A stretch of 64,000 nt of DNA from Bacillota bacterium (GTDB taxonomy: Bacteria; Bacillota; Clostridia; Lachnospirales; Lachnospiraceae): contig JAEZZQ010000015.1 in the NCBI GenBank assembly GCA_023442465.1, positions 62,001-126,000 of the forward strand, read 5' to 3'. A model generated the notes under the pieces. The model was not told where the DNA came from, ran no database searches, and saw only the letters and a program-made list of their open reading frames with translations. Below, piece by piece: positions 43,646-51,847 of this stretch; within the stretch, counting starts at the first letter, position 1, and each line of letters begins with the position of its first letter. Position numbers and translations under genes: made by a program.

Positions 43646-44944
43646 ATGATCTGGAATGAAGCGAAAGAATGTATGAGCAGGGATGAAAAAATCGTTCTTC
43701 AGGGGGCGAGGCTGGTAAAGACGGTAGACAGGGTATATCACAGCGTGCCGTTTTACAGGAGAAAGATGCAGAACATCGGCATTGAACCGGGAGATATCAG
43801 GGGACTTGAGGACTTGGAGAGGCTTCCGTTTACGACGAAGGCGGACTTGCGGGAGAATTATCCCTTCGGGCTGTTTGCGGTCCCTCAGTCAGAAATTATC
43901 AGAATCCATGCGTCCAGCGGAACCACTGGAAAAGCAACGGTAGTAGGGTATACGAGGAAGGATTTGGATATTTGGAGCGAATGCGTGGCGAGGGCGTTTA
44001 CGATGGCGGGAGTATCAAAGGATGACATTATTCAGGTGGCTTACGGCTACGGACTTTTTACAGGCGGATTGGGTGCTCATAACGGTGCTGAAAAATTGGG
44101 AGCCACGGTAGTTCCCATGTCCACCGGCAATACGAAGAAGCTGACGACGATGATGGTTGACTTCGGCGCTACGGCAATCGCCTGCACCCCCTCTTATCTT
44201 CTCCATATCGCGGAGACGCTGGAGGAGAACGGCGAAATCGATATGATTAAGTTAAAGGTTGCTATATGCGGAGCAGAGCCGTGGACGGAAAATATGCGTA
44301 AGCAGATAGAAGCGAAGCTGAATATCCGCGCGCACGACATTTACGGGTTGTCGGAGATCATGGGGCCGGGAGTGGCTTGTGACTGTGAATACCATAAAGG
44401 CCTCCACGTATATGATGACCATTTTCTTCCCGAGGTCATTGATCCGGATACGCTTTCGGCCGTAGCGGAGGGAGAACTGGGAGAGCTGGTGTTTACTACG
44501 ATTACGAAGGAAGGAATTCCTCTTTTAAGATATCGGACCAGAGATTTGACGAGCATAAGCTATGAAACCTGCGAATGCGGAAGAACACTGCCGCGCATCA
44601 GCCGGTTCAAAGGACGCTCCGACGATATGCTGATCATCCGCGGAGTGAACGTTTTCCCCTCTCAGGTGGAAGCGGCTCTTTTGGAGATGGGAGAGACCAG
44701 CCCTCACTATATGATGATCGTGGACAGAGCGAACAATCTGGATACTTTAGAGGTTCAGGTAGAGGTAAACGAAAGATTCTTCTCGGATGAAATCAAGGAG
44801 CTTGAGAAGCTGACGAAGAGGATAGAGCATGCACTTCAGCAGGCACTTGGTATCGCAGCGAAGGTGAAACTGGTGGAGCCTAAGAGCATCGAAAGAAGTA
44901 TGGGAAAAGCAGTACGTGTCATAGATAAAAGGAAGCTGGTATAA
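43646..44944 (+). CDS. paaK: Phenylacetate-CoA ligase-type enzyme
   Basis: 432 residues of the AMP-forming ligase family. The ATP loop is SSGTTGKATVVGYT, the adenylate region DIYGLSEIMGPGV, and the C-terminal hinge RGRSDD-like (FKGRSDDMLIIRGVNVFP). Acting with IorAB, it could interconvert arylacetates and their CoA esters. In fermenters this could run toward ATP formation from aryl-acetyl-CoA, though direction cannot be read from sequence. It is 34 bp after iorB. Confidence 0.92.
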   Translation: MIWNEAKECMSRDEKIVLQGARLVKTVDRVYHSVPFYRRKMQNIGIEPGDIRGLEDLERLPFTTKADLRENYPFGLFAVPQSEIIRIHASSGTTGKATVVGYTRKDLDIWSECVARAFTMAGVSKDDIIQVAYGYGLFTGGLGAHNGAEKLGATVVPMSTGNTKKLTTMMVDFGATAIACTPSYLLHIAETLEENGEIDMIKLKVAICGAEPWTENMRKQIEAKLNIRAHDIYGLSEIMGPGVACDCEYHKGLHVYDDHFLPEVIDPDTLSAVAEGELGELVFTTITKEGIPLLRYRTRDLTSISYETCECGRTLPRISRFKGRSDDMLIIRGVNVFPSQVEAALLEMGETSPHYMMIVDRANNLDTLEVQVEVNERFFSDEIKELEKLTKRIEHALQQALGIAAKVKLVEPKSIERSMGKAVRVIDKRKLV

Positions 44945-44984
44945 AGTTTTTTCAGGCGGCATGGACGCAGATTGGAGGGGTTTT

Positions 44985-45419
44985 ATGTTTATTAAGCAAT
45001 TATCGGTTTTTTTGGAAAACAGAGAGGGGCGTCTGGAGGATGTGCTTCAAGTGCTCAGGGACAATGAGGTGAATATTGTATCCTTAAGCCTTGCGGATAC
45101 GGAAAAGTTCGGTATGCTCCGTTTGTTGGTGAGCAATCCGGAGGCGGCTCACAATGCCTTGAAGAGGAACGGTTTTTCCTCCAAGCTTACGGATGTGCTG
45201 GCTATCAGGATTTCTCATCGCGTAGGCATGCTTCAGGAGCTGTTAGAGCCTATTTGCGATGCGCATATCAATATCGAATACATGTATGCGCTGTCCACGG
45301 GGAATGATGATGCATCTATGGTTTTAAAGACCTCGGACCTGGAGTTCGCAGAAAAAACTTTGCGCGCAAAGGGGGTAGAAATCATAGCCCCGGAAGAAAT
45401 CATGGATATGCAGTCGTGA
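44985..45419 (+). CDS. ACT-domain protein (two ACT domains)
   Basis: 144 residues; ATG at 44985 follows GGAGGGG. Two ACT units are visible, beginning IKQLSVFLENREGRLEDVL and near VLAIRISHRVGMLQELL. ACT domains bind amino acids. Small two-ACT proteins are commonly found beside ior-paaK genes, so it likely senses aromatic amino acids for this cassette. No DNA-binding or catalytic part is present. The cassette ends here, 22 bp before a mobile element. Confidence 0.88.
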   Translation: MFIKQLSVFLENREGRLEDVLQVLRDNEVNIVSLSLADTEKFGMLRLLVSNPEAAHNALKRNGFSSKLTDVLAIRISHRVGMLQELLEPICDAHINIEYMYALSTGNDDASMVLKTSDLEFAEKTLRAKGVEIIAPEEIMDMQS

Positions 45420-45441
45420 AGTTGGAAAGTAGGGGGAAATA

Positions 45442-45574
45442 GTTACTGTTCACACAGTAGCTTAACACTTGCTGTTAAGCTGCGTAAGAACGTGATTCAA
45501 GAGATGATTTCTGCTTCGCGTAGCGAATCTGCATGCAGAAATCATGCGTTACTGTGAATGGAGTGAACAGTAAC
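45442..45574 (+). mobile_element. 133-bp MITE-like element, copy 4
   Basis: Full length with intact termini GTTACTGTTCAC and GTGAACAGTAAC, first arm AGCTTAACA/TGTTAAGCT, second arm ATGATTTCTGC/GCAGAAATCAT. Flanks GGGAAATA (45434-45441) and GAAAAATA (45575-45582) agree at 6 of 8 positions, a possibly decayed target duplication. It lies between the ACT gene and the rplS promoter. Confidence 0.87.
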
Positions 45575-45584
45575 GAAAAATAGC

Positions 45585-45613
45585 TTGCATTTTATATGTG
45601 GTTATGCTAAAGT
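45585..45613 (+). promoter_or_regulatory. rplS promoter
   Basis: TTGCAT (45585-45590), a 17-bp spacer and TAAAGT (45608-45613), starting 11 bp after the mobile element. Confidence 0.5.
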
Positions 45614-45726
45614 ATTCATGTTGCGAAAATGGGATGGTCCTCTGTTATCATAGCCGCTTGAATTGTGGCGTTGCAAAGCACGGCTTTGTGTGTATTAAGA
45701 ACATCTAAATAATAAGGAGGCACACG
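45614..45726 (+). promoter_or_regulatory. rplS 5' leader, possibly autoregulatory
   Basis: A 113-nt untranslated leader with the hairpin CAAAGC-acg-GCTTTG and AAGGAGG just before the ATG. Firmicutes L19 genes often carry a conserved leader; I cannot confirm the consensus by eye. Confidence 0.3.
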
Positions 45727-46074
45727 ATGAGTAATATTATTAGAGAAATTGAAGCGGAACAGTTAAAAGAATCCGTATCAGAGTTTAACGTAGGCGATAC
45801 GGTAAAAGTATACGGTAAAATCAAAGAGGGTAACCGTGAGAGAATTCAGATTTTCGAAGGTACCGTTTTGAAGATGCAGGGTGGAAGCAACAGAGCTACC
45901 TTCACAGTAAGAAAGAATTCCAACGGTATCGGCGTTGAGAAGACTTGGCCTTTACATTCCCCTAACGTAGAAAAGGTAGAAGTAGTAAGAAGAGGTAAAG
46001 TAAGAAGAGCAAAACTGAACTACTTGAGAGATCGCGTAGGTAAGAAAGCAAAAGTGAAAGAATTAGTAAAATAA
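45727..46074 (+). CDS. rplS: 50S ribosomal protein L19
   Basis: 115 residues from ATG after AAGGAGG. Family motifs include FNVGDTVKVYGKIKEGNRER and VEVVRRGKVRRAKLNYLRD. L19 sits at the 30S-50S interface. The usual trmD-rplS neighbourhood is split here by about 5 kb holding the ior cassette. A mobile element begins 2 bp after the stop codon, and its target duplication includes the stop. Confidence 0.97.
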   Translation: MSNIIREIEAEQLKESVSEFNVGDTVKVYGKIKEGNRERIQIFEGTVLKMQGGSNRATFTVRKNSNGIGVEKTWPLHSPNVEKVEVVRRGKVRRAKLNYLRDRVGKKAKVKELVK

Positions 46075-46075
46075 T

Positions 46076-46208
46076 GTGACTGTTCACACAGTAGCTTAAC
46101 ACTTGCTGTTAAGCTGTGTAAAAACGTGATGCAAGAGATGATTTCTGCTTCGCAGAGCGAATTTAAATGCAGAAATCATGCGTTACTGTGAACGGAGTGA
46201 ACGGTAAC
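46076..46208 (+). mobile_element. 133-bp MITE-like element, copy 5, with perfect 8-bp target duplication
   Basis: Full length; the left terminus has one change (GTGACTGTTCAC) and the right reads GTGAACGGTAAC. Both arms are intact. It is flanked by AAAATAAT at 46068-46075 and again at 46209-46216, a perfect 8-bp direct repeat. The left repeat holds the rplS stop codon. Removing the element and one repeat restores a continuous rplS 3' end running to its terminator. Confidence 0.92.
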
Positions 46209-46227
46209 AAAATAATGAAGATGTAAT

Positions 46228-46269
46228 AAAGAGCAATTATCAGCGTGTAATTGCTCTTTGTTGTTTTTT
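46228..46269 (+). terminator. rplS terminator
   Basis: The perfect stem AAAGAGCAATTA/TAATTGCTCTTT with an 8-nt loop is followed by a T-rich tract. The mobile element has pushed it 133 bp away from rplS. Its 3' half overlaps the lepB promoter. Confidence 0.85.
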
Positions 46270-46279
46270 ATTGTATACT
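46251..46279 (+). promoter_or_regulatory. Promoter of the first lepB gene
   Basis: TTGCTC (46251-46256), a 17-bp spacer made of the terminator T-tract, and TATACT (46274-46279), 43 bp before the chosen start. Confidence 0.55.
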
Positions 46280-46322
46280 AATCATAAGTATTACAATTAG
46301 CGAAGCGTTTTATTCTGACATA

Positions 46323-46922
46323 ATGAACGGGAACAGGAAGATGAGAAGAAGCAAGGGTCTTAGCTTTTATGAGAAAAAGAAGCGGATAAGCCTTCATGTA
46401 GTGAGGGAGATTTTCGGCATGGTGTTCGGCACCTTTGCCGCTATTTTGCTTGCCGCCGTTTTTGTGTTCAGCGTGGGAATGCGGACCAATGTCATCGGCG
46501 TATCTATGGAGCCGACGTTGTATAACGGACAGCAGATACTGATTAACCGCTTCGGCTATAAGCTGGCCTCTCCGAAGAAAGGAGACATTATCGTGTTCCT
46601 TCCCAACGGCAATCAAAACGCCCATTATTACATAAAGCGTGTAGTAGCGCTTCCGGGTGAGACGGTGCAGATTATTGATGGACAGCTTTATGTGGACGGA
46701 GTTCCCGAGGATAATGAGACCTATGATAAAATGGAGGATGCGGGAATTGCGGCGAATGAAATTGTTTTAAAAAACGATGAATACTTCGTTTTGGGCGATA
46801 ACAGAAATATAAGCGAGGACAGCCGTTCGGGAAATATAGGCCCGGTGAATAGAGATACCATCTATGGGAAAGCATGGTTTCATATGAGGGCAGAGAACGA
46901 TGGAATGGGGCTTATACAATAA
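46323..46922 (+). CDS. lepB: Signal peptidase I (first of two)
   Basis: 199 residues from ATG at 46323, which lies after the promoter; a longer frame from 46251 would start inside the terminator, and ATG 46341 is also possible. One membrane helix (~36-58) precedes the catalytic domain. The catalytic Ser is in GVSMEPTL, the Lys in YYIKRVVALPGE, and the box GDNRNISEDSR follows. It removes signal peptides outside the membrane. A second, shorter paralogue is at 47860, with rbgA between. Confidence 0.92.
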   Translation: MNGNRKMRRSKGLSFYEKKKRISLHVVREIFGMVFGTFAAILLAAVFVFSVGMRTNVIGVSMEPTLYNGQQILINRFGYKLASPKKGDIIVFLPNGNQNAHYYIKRVVALPGETVQIIDGQLYVDGVPEDNETYDKMEDAGIAANEIVLKNDEYFVLGDNRNISEDSRSGNIGPVNRDTIYGKAWFHMRAENDGMGLIQ

Positions 46923-46953
46923 TAATTTAAAATAAAATTAGGAGTTATAGAAT

Positions 46954-47796
46954 ATGAATTATCAGTGGTACCCCGGGCATATGACTAAGGCGAAGCGGAT
47001 GATGCAAGAAGACATCAAGCTGATAGATTTGGTAATCGAGCTGGTCGATGCCAGAATCCCACTCAGCAGCCGTAATCCCGATATCGATGAATTGGGAAAA
47101 AATAAAGCAAGATTGATTCTCCTTAACAAATCGGATTTGGCGGATCCCAAATATAATAAGCTTTGGGCGGAGTATTTTAAGGAAAAGGGCTTCCATGTGC
47201 TGGAGATAAACTCCAAAAACGGTACGGGAATAAAAGCGATACAAGGTGTCGTACAGGAGGCTTGTAAGGAAAAAATAGAAAGAGACAGAAGAAGAGGTAT
47301 CATCAACAGACCTGTTCGGGCTATGGTGGTAGGAATACCAAATGTGGGGAAATCGACATTCATCAATACGTTTGCGGGAAAGGCATGTACGAAGACGGGA
47401 AACAAGCCGGGTGTTACGAAGGGGAAGCAATGGATTCGCTTGAACAAAGGAATCGAGCTTTTGGACACACCGGGCATCCTATGGCCCAAATTCGAAGATC
47501 AGGCGGTAGGCATGAAGCTCGCGTTCATCGGTTCTATGAACGATGAGATTCTTCATATCGATGAATTGGCCTTGGATTTGATACATTTTTTGCAGGAGAA
47601 GTATGACGGGGCATTGGAAAAACGCTATGAGGTGGAGCCGGGCGGAAACACATCGGATATGCTTCGCAAGATATGTGTCGCCAGACACTGCTATTTGAAG
47701 GGCGAGGAGCCGGATTTGCAAAGAGCCGCCGCCTTCGTGGTGGATGATTTCAGGAGCGGAAGGCTGGGAAGAATTACGCTGGAATTTCCGGAATGA
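46954..47796 (+). CDS. rbgA: Ribosome biogenesis GTPase RbgA (YlqF)
   Basis: 280 residues with the circularly permuted GTPase order: NKSDLAD (G4) near residue 50 comes before GIPNVGKSTFIN (G1, ~130) and DTPGILWPK (G3, ~172). The start MNYQWYPGHMTKAKRMM is typical. It acts in late 50S assembly. It is preceded by AGGAG and lies between two signal peptidase genes in the conserved rplS-rbgA-rnhB order. Confidence 0.95.
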   Translation: MNYQWYPGHMTKAKRMMQEDIKLIDLVIELVDARIPLSSRNPDIDELGKNKARLILLNKSDLADPKYNKLWAEYFKEKGFHVLEINSKNGTGIKAIQGVVQEACKEKIERDRRRGIINRPVRAMVVGIPNVGKSTFINTFAGKACTKTGNKPGVTKGKQWIRLNKGIELLDTPGILWPKFEDQAVGMKLAFIGSMNDEILHIDELALDLIHFLQEKYDGALEKRYEVEPGGNTSDMLRKICVARHCYLKGEEPDLQRAAAFVVDDFRSGRLGRITLEFPE

Positions 47797-47859
47797 TTTG
47801 AGATATACTATTAAAATAAGCTGACATAATATGCCGGTTTGGAAGGGCATGGTTCAAGA

Positions 47860-48399
47860 ATGAAGAAGATGTTAAAAGAAATATTGAGTACCAGCGTATA
47901 TCTGCTTGTGGTGCTTTGTTTGACCTATGTGGTAATTCATTTCATCGGTCAGCGGACGCAGGTGATTGGAAGCTCTATGGAGACGACTCTTAGCGATAAT
48001 GATAATTTGATTGTGGATAAAATCACTTACCGTTTTAATGACCCTAAGAGATTCGATATTGTGGTATTTCCGTTTCAGTATGCGAAGGATACCTTCTATA
48101 TTAAGAGGATTATCGGTTTGCCGGGAGAAAGTGTTTATATCGATGAAGACGGTGTTATTTATATCGACGGGGAGGTCCTTGAAGAGCATTACGGAAAAGA
48201 GGTCATTCTGGATGCCGGGCGGGCGAAGGAACCGGTTACCTTGGGAGAGAACGAGTATTTCGTGATGGGCGATAACAGAAATAACAGCTCCGACAGCAGA
48301 GACCCTGCGGTGGGCAATGTTTCCAGAGATAACATTATAGGAAGAGCATGGATTCGTATTTGGCCTTTGGAGGATTTCGGCATCTTAAAACACCAGTAG
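47860..48399 (+). CDS. lepB: Signal peptidase I (second)
   Basis: 179 residues from ATG at 47860; TTG at 47839 is another possible start. One N-terminal membrane helix (~10-28), then catalytic Ser in GSSMETTL, Lys in FYIKRIIGLPGE and the GDNRNNSSDSR box. The leader TTTGGAAGGGCATGGTT resembles those before ylqH and der, with the SD about 12 nt from the ATG. Two signal peptidases probably differ in preprotein preference. Confidence 0.92.
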   Translation: MKKMLKEILSTSVYLLVVLCLTYVVIHFIGQRTQVIGSSMETTLSDNDNLIVDKITYRFNDPKRFDIVVFPFQYAKDTFYIKRIIGLPGESVYIDEDGVIYIDGEVLEEHYGKEVILDAGRAKEPVTLGENEYFVMGDNRNNSSDSRDPAVGNVSRDNIIGRAWIRIWPLEDFGILKHQ

Positions 48400-48415
48400 A
48401 GACGGAGACAAAACA

Positions 48416-49180
48416 GTGGAAGTAAAAACAATTGATATAAAGAAGATTTTTCAGGCAGCCGACATAGAAAAGCTGCCTGAATTAATAGAAAGTTATTCTG
48501 CCGATGAGAGAAAAGCGGTACAGGTAATCATCCTTTCTGCAAAAAAGAAGCTGGAAGCTTTACATAAGGAAAGGGAAAGAATGGAGCAAATGTTCAGGTA
48601 TGAGAGAGAATACTGCGATTTTGCTTATATCTGCGGCATTGACGAGGTGGGGCGGGGCCCTTTAGCGGGGCCGGTAGTGGCAGGAGCAGTAATTTTGCCA
48701 AAAAATTGTGACATTTTGTATCTTAATGATTCCAAACAATTGTCCGAAAAAAAGAGAGAAGAGTTATATGACGTTATCATGAAGGAAGCGGTCGCCACGG
48801 GACTGGGTTATGTGGCTCCGGAGAGAATCGACGAAATAAATATACTGCAAGCAACCTATGAGGCGATGCGTCAGGCTATAGATAATCTTTCGGTCAAGCC
48901 GGATTTGCTGCTGAACGATGCGGTGACGATTCCCCTTGTGGATATCAGACAGATTCCTATTATCAAGGGAGATGCAAAGAGTGCCTCTATCGCCGCAGCA
49001 AGCATTATTGCGAAGGTAACGAGGGACAGGCTGATGGTACAGTGTGACAGCATTTTTCCCGAATACGGGTTTGCCGCCAACAAAGGCTATGGAGCACAGA
49101 TTCATGTAGAGGCCCTGAAAAAGTACGGCCCGTGTCCGATACATAGGCGTTCCTTTATAAAAAATATAATTCCCGTTTAA
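48416..49180 (+). CDS. rnhB: Ribonuclease HII
   Basis: 254 residues from GTG at 48416, with GGAG upstream. The signature GIDEVGRGPLAGPVVAGA carries the first catalytic acidic residues, and ASIIAKVTRD and GYGAQIH follow. A ~70-residue helical N-terminal extension is typical of the Firmicutes form. It removes RNA from RNA-DNA hybrids, including single misincorporated ribonucleotides. It begins 16 bp after lepB. Confidence 0.95.
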   Translation: MEVKTIDIKKIFQAADIEKLPELIESYSADERKAVQVIILSAKKKLEALHKERERMEQMFRYEREYCDFAYICGIDEVGRGPLAGPVVAGAVILPKNCDILYLNDSKQLSEKKREELYDVIMKEAVATGLGYVAPERIDEINILQATYEAMRQAIDNLSVKPDLLLNDAVTIPLVDIRQIPIIKGDAKSASIAAASIIAKVTRDRLMVQCDSIFPEYGFAANKGYGAQIHVEALKKYGPCPIHRRSFIKNIIPV

Positions 49181-49213
49181 ACCATATGTTTTTATTGATA
49201 GGGAGGTATTGCT

Positions 49214-51064
49214 TTGAACTTAGCCGGTTTATTTCAACCCCAATATGGAAACAAAGGCTCTGGCAGCCGTTCGGGTTCGGTAAGAGCTCCGATAAGCGTG
49301 ACCGCCTCGGGAAATTACCAGACTCAGCAGGTAATCAAGAATCTGTCGCCGGGCCAGACGATTCAAGGGGAAATCGTAAACAGAAATGGCAATGAGGTAC
49401 AGATTCGGGTGGATAAGGATGTGATCATCACCGCGAGACTGGATAAGGACATCAGCCTTGCGGTAGGCCAGAACGTGACCTTCGAGGTGAAGAACCAGTC
49501 CGGTCAACAGTTAGCGTTAAGGCCGCTTTATGAGAATTTATCCCAGAATCCCAATGTACTTAAAGCGCTGGAGGCCGCCAAGCTGCCTTTGACGGATGAA
49601 TTAATGCGCATGGTTTCTTCCATGATGGAACAGGGAATGTCCATTGATAAAAATACGCTCTTGGACATGGGAAAGTTGATATCCGCTCATTCGGGAGTTA
49701 ACCCCGAGACCATTGTGGGACTTCGAAGCTTGCACCTTCCCGTGACACAGGAGAATATAGAACAGTTTGAAAATTATCAGAACTACAGACATCAGATAGT
49801 AAGCAGCGTAACGGACTTCTTGTCGGAGCTTCCATCGGCTTTTCAGACGATGGTGGCGCAGGGACAGGCCGAGGGGGCTGTTAATTTTTATAAGCAGGTA
49901 TTGCAGCTATTTGCAGAGTCTTCCATGCAAGGGGAAATGCAAAATGCAATGCAAAATGTGGTGCAAAATGATGAAGCCGGGAAGGTTATACTTGCCGATG
50001 CAGGCAAAATGGCAGGGGGTATGCAGGAGGAGGTACAAGCTGCAGGAAAGGAAAGTGTACTGAATGCTGCACAGAATCAGGCAGAAGGCAGGATGATGGA
50101 ATCTATCATTCGAATTATAGATGGAGAAGGCGATACAAAAGCGGTAAATCCGGATGGCACAGATGTAGGTAAGGGCGCGGAGACCATGGCTTCTCCGAGG
50201 AGTGTCTCAGCACAAAGCGGTACTTTGCAGAATTACACGCCGCTTTTTGAGGTACTGAACCAAGAGGCAAGAAATACACTGTTTAACTTATTAGAGGGAA
50301 TAGGTTTTTCGAAACAACAGCTTTCACAGGTGGCGGATGGCAGCATGCCGGTGAAGCAGTTGCTGCAGGACATAAATACGATGTTGACGGTAAACGCAGA
50401 AGCGGTAAGCCGGGAGAGTGTTATTAATTTATTTGGAAGCAGGGTATACAATCAACTGCTTAACAATGAGGTCTTGCAGCAATGGCTGCTAAAACCGTCG
50501 GATGTGGGGCAGAAGAACACCGTAGAGGACTTTTACGGGAGACTTAGAGAACAGTCAGCGCGGCTTACGGAGGCCCTCGGTCAGATTTCGAAGGATATAC
50601 CATTAGCAAAGAACCTTTCAACTATGCAGAGCAATATAGAATTTATGAATCAGCTTAATCAGGCGTTTAATTATATCCAGCTTCCGTTGAAGATGAGCGG
50701 GGGAAACGCTCATGGAGATTTGTACGTCTATACCAATAGGCGAAATGCTCCTAAGGAGGATGAAAGCGTCAGTGCGCTTTTACATCTGGATATGCAGTAC
50801 CTGGGAACAATGGATATTTATGTGAAAATGAAAGAAAAAAATGTCAGTACAAAATTTTATTTAAAAGATGAGCAAACGATAGACTTTATCGCAGATCATA
50901 TTCATATTTTGAATGGGAGGCTTTCAGAGAGAGGTTATACCATGAATGCGGAAATGGTAATGAGCAAGGAAGAGGAAAAGGGAATGGATGTGATGGAGGC
51001 TATGAGCGCCCAGGAAAAGCGGGAAAATATTTTGGCACAGTATTCTTTTGATGTAAGAGCTTAG
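49214..51064 (+). CDS. YlqG-like protein with a FliK-type C-terminal domain
   Basis: 616 residues from TTG at 49214 after GGGAGG. The N-terminus holds a beta-rich segment (GQTIQGEIVNRNGNEVQIRV); the middle (~230-340) is low-complexity, rich in Gln/Met/Ala. The C-terminus (~490-600) resembles the flagellar hook-length control (FliK) domain (ALLHLDMQYLGTMDIYVKMK). It precedes a FlhB-tail-like gene, as ylqG precedes ylqH in Bacillus. No flagellar genes are nearby. Function unknown. Confidence 0.65.
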   Translation: MNLAGLFQPQYGNKGSGSRSGSVRAPISVTASGNYQTQQVIKNLSPGQTIQGEIVNRNGNEVQIRVDKDVIITARLDKDISLAVGQNVTFEVKNQSGQQLALRPLYENLSQNPNVLKALEAAKLPLTDELMRMVSSMMEQGMSIDKNTLLDMGKLISAHSGVNPETIVGLRSLHLPVTQENIEQFENYQNYRHQIVSSVTDFLSELPSAFQTMVAQGQAEGAVNFYKQVLQLFAESSMQGEMQNAMQNVVQNDEAGKVILADAGKMAGGMQEEVQAAGKESVLNAAQNQAEGRMMESIIRIIDGEGDTKAVNPDGTDVGKGAETMASPRSVSAQSGTLQNYTPLFEVLNQEARNTLFNLLEGIGFSKQQLSQVADGSMPVKQLLQDINTMLTVNAEAVSRESVINLFGSRVYNQLLNNEVLQQWLLKPSDVGQKNTVEDFYGRLREQSARLTEALGQISKDIPLAKNLSTMQSNIEFMNQLNQAFNYIQLPLKMSGGNAHGDLYVYTNRRNAPKEDESVSALLHLDMQYLGTMDIYVKMKEKNVSTKFYLKDEQTIDFIADHIHILNGRLSERGYTMNAEMVMSKEEEKGMDVMEAMSAQEKRENILAQYSFDVRA

Positions 51065-51098
51065 GAAGAGAGATAAGGCGTGTTGGTAAACCCGCACG

Positions 51099-51134
51099 AA
51101 GTCTTCAGACTTTGAAAGGAGCATGGTTATAAAT
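51099..51134 (+). promoter_or_regulatory. Hairpin leader with long Shine-Dalgarno spacing before ylqH
   Basis: AAGTC-ttca-GACTT (51099-51112) runs into TGAAAGGAGCATGGTTATAA. The SD AGGAG is 13 nt from the ATG. From the hairpin on, it is almost identical to the leader before marR. Confidence 0.55.
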
Positions 51135-51440
51135 ATGAAGCCGTACGAAAAAGGAAAGGAAAAGCCAAAGCGGGCTATTGCGTTAGCTTATGACCCGGAC
51201 GATGAAGCGCCGCGGATTATTGCGGGCGGTCAGGGGGAGTTGGCGGAGAGGATTATTGAACGGGCGAAGGATGCCGATATTCCGATTCATAAGGACGATA
51301 AGCTGGCGGATACCTTGTCCAGATTGGAAATTGGAGATATGATACCGCCGGAGCTGTATGAAGTTGTGGCGGAGATTCTTGTATTCGTGGATGCCATGGA
51401 TAAGATTAAGGGGAAGATGGATAAGGATAGATCGCGATAG
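51135..51440 (+). CDS. ylqH: YlqH-like protein, homologue of the FlhB/YscU cytoplasmic domain
   Basis: 101 residues from ATG at 51135; an in-frame ATG at 51123 is too close to the SD. It matches the cytoplasmic tail of the export-switch protein FlhB (RAIALAYDPDDEAPRI, IPPELYEVVAEILVFV). It lacks membrane helices and the autocleavage motif NPTH, so it cannot work as a normal export switch. It is paired with a FliK-like gene, which is FlhB's usual partner in flagellar length control. Confidence 0.8.
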   Translation: MKPYEKGKEKPKRAIALAYDPDDEAPRIIAGGQGELAERIIERAKDADIPIHKDDKLADTLSRLEIGDMIPPELYEVVAEILVFVDAMDKIKGKMDKDRSR

Positions 51441-51450
51441 GAGATGGATA

Positions 51451-51819
51451 TTGAATAATAGGGGAGTGGGAACTCAGTATGAGCTGCTCGCAGGCAGGTA
51501 TCTAGAAGAGCAGGGCTTTAAGGTCTTGGAGAAGAACTTTAGAAGCAGGGACGGGGAAATCGATATTGTCGGGCGCGATGGAGAATTCCTTGTGTTTGTG
51601 GAGGTAAAATACAGGACTACGGAACAAAAGGGGATGCCGGAAGAAGCGGTCGGAGCTGCAAAACAGCGCAGGATATGCAGGACGGCGGATTATTATCGGT
51701 TTATACATCGTTATTCGGAGGACGAACCGGTGAGGTATGATGTGATTGGGATAAGCGGCGGTGAAGAAATTAGCATAAGGTGGTATAAGGACGCTTTTTC
51801 GCATGTTTATAGGTGGTAG
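51451..51819 (+). CDS. YraN/UPF0102-family putative endonuclease
   Basis: 122 residues from TTG at 51451, chosen because AGGAG (51439-51443) lies 7 nt upstream and the N-terminus (NNRGVGTQYELLAGRYL) is typical. The core RDGEIDIVGRDGEFLVFVEVK holds the restriction-enzyme-like E-IDx-E-K pattern. The family is linked to DNA uptake or repair, but its activity is poorly known. It is the last gene of the ffh/rnhB block; its end and the bases after it are poor in C. Confidence 0.85.
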   Translation: MNNRGVGTQYELLAGRYLEEQGFKVLEKNFRSRDGEIDIVGRDGEFLVFVEVKYRTTEQKGMPEEAVGAAKQRRICRTADYYRFIHRYSEDEPVRYDVIGISGGEEISIRWYKDAFSHVYRW

Positions 51820-51847
51820 GTGTAAGGATTTGTGGTAAAGAGGGAAG

